From Pectobacterium aroidearum (GTDB lineage: Bacteria; Pseudomonadota; Gammaproteobacteria; Enterobacterales; Enterobacteriaceae), in NCBI RefSeq assembly GCF_041228105.1, contig NZ_CP166097.1, positions 992,001-1,056,000 of the forward strand: a stretch of 64,000 nucleotides of DNA, written 5' to 3'. Positions 63,917 through 64,000 of this stretch are shown one piece after another; position 1 is the first letter of the stretch; each line of letters opens with the position of its first letter. The notes under the pieces are model-generated. The model was given only the letters and a program-made list of their open reading frames with translations, was not told where the DNA came from and did not search any database. A program made the position numbers and the translations under genes.

Positions 63917-64000
63917 ATGCAAAATGCCACGCAGTTAACGATTAGTAAGACTCGGCCAGCGCAAGAAGAGGATGACGGCGTTTCCTACCTGTTTATGGGG
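63917..64000 (+). CDS. YgbE-like (DUF3561) inner-membrane protein, N-terminal fragment
   Basis: Only 28 residues, beginning MQNATQLTISKTRPAQEED, are within the window. The N-terminal style resembles E. coli YgbE, which also follows cysC. The start could be ATG 63917 (after GGGAAAG) or ATG 63905 four codons upstream (after AGGGGAAG). The membrane domain lies beyond the window, so the name rests mainly on position. Confidence 0.5.
   Translation, partial: MQNATQLTISKTRPAQEEDDGVSYLFMG

Overview
The window looks like a chromosomal segment from a soft-rot enterobacterium, most likely Pectobacterium or a close relative. This is judged from protein resemblance recalled from memory, not from a search. 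The evidence is near-E. coli-like housekeeping proteins, four ERIC elements, and pectin-related genes typical of plant-associated Enterobacterales (a rhiT/rhiN-like rhamnogalacturonide pair and a GH28-like protein). No rRNA, tRNA, CRISPR array, phage or intact insertion sequence was found.

Layout. 0-6 kb: 3' part of glnE, hldE, then ligA-ypeB. 6-8.6 kb: a motility block on the minus strand, with two paralogous FlxA-like coiled-coil proteins (one behind a textbook sigma-28 promoter) and the aerotaxis receptor aer. 9.4-19.7 kb: a complete galactarate/glucarate degradation set, with garD divergent from gudP, gudX, gudD, garL, garR and then garK. It converts galactarate or glucarate through 5-keto-4-deoxyglucarate, tartronate semialdehyde and glycerate to 2-phosphoglycerate. 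19.8-30.9 kb: barA, rlmD, relA, mazG, pyrG and eno, in the E. coli order except that mazEF is missing between relA and mazG.

31-44.4 kb is an accessory block between eno and queE: a TonB receptor with a metallophore-binding protein; an aldehyde dehydrogenase, a DJ-1-type protein and a LysR regulator; the rhiT/rhiN-like pair; a ygfF remnant beside repeat sequences; and two methyl-parathion-hydrolase-like exported metallohydrolases either side of a LysR gene. 44.6-46.4 kb holds queE and queD with an exported inorganic pyrophosphatase between them. 46.4-54.5 kb is a second accessory block: a GH28-like cytoplasmic protein, an orphan sugar-binding protein, an unclassified 560-residue protein, and a c-di-GMP pair (EAL phosphodiesterase, and a PilZ protein with a degenerate HD-GYP domain). 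54.7-64 kb is the assimilatory sulfate cluster cysJIH-cysG-cysDNC, followed by the start of a ygbE-like gene.

The most notable non-coding structure is the duplicated control region of gudP and gudX: three motifs recur in the same order, and the gudP copy is interrupted by an ERIC element whose removal nearly restores the spacing. Other points of interest are a two-copy repeat of about 191 bp, two short palindromes carrying IS50/Tn5-like ends, an ERIC with a three-hairpin insertion, and a small ORF overlapping gudX by TAATG.
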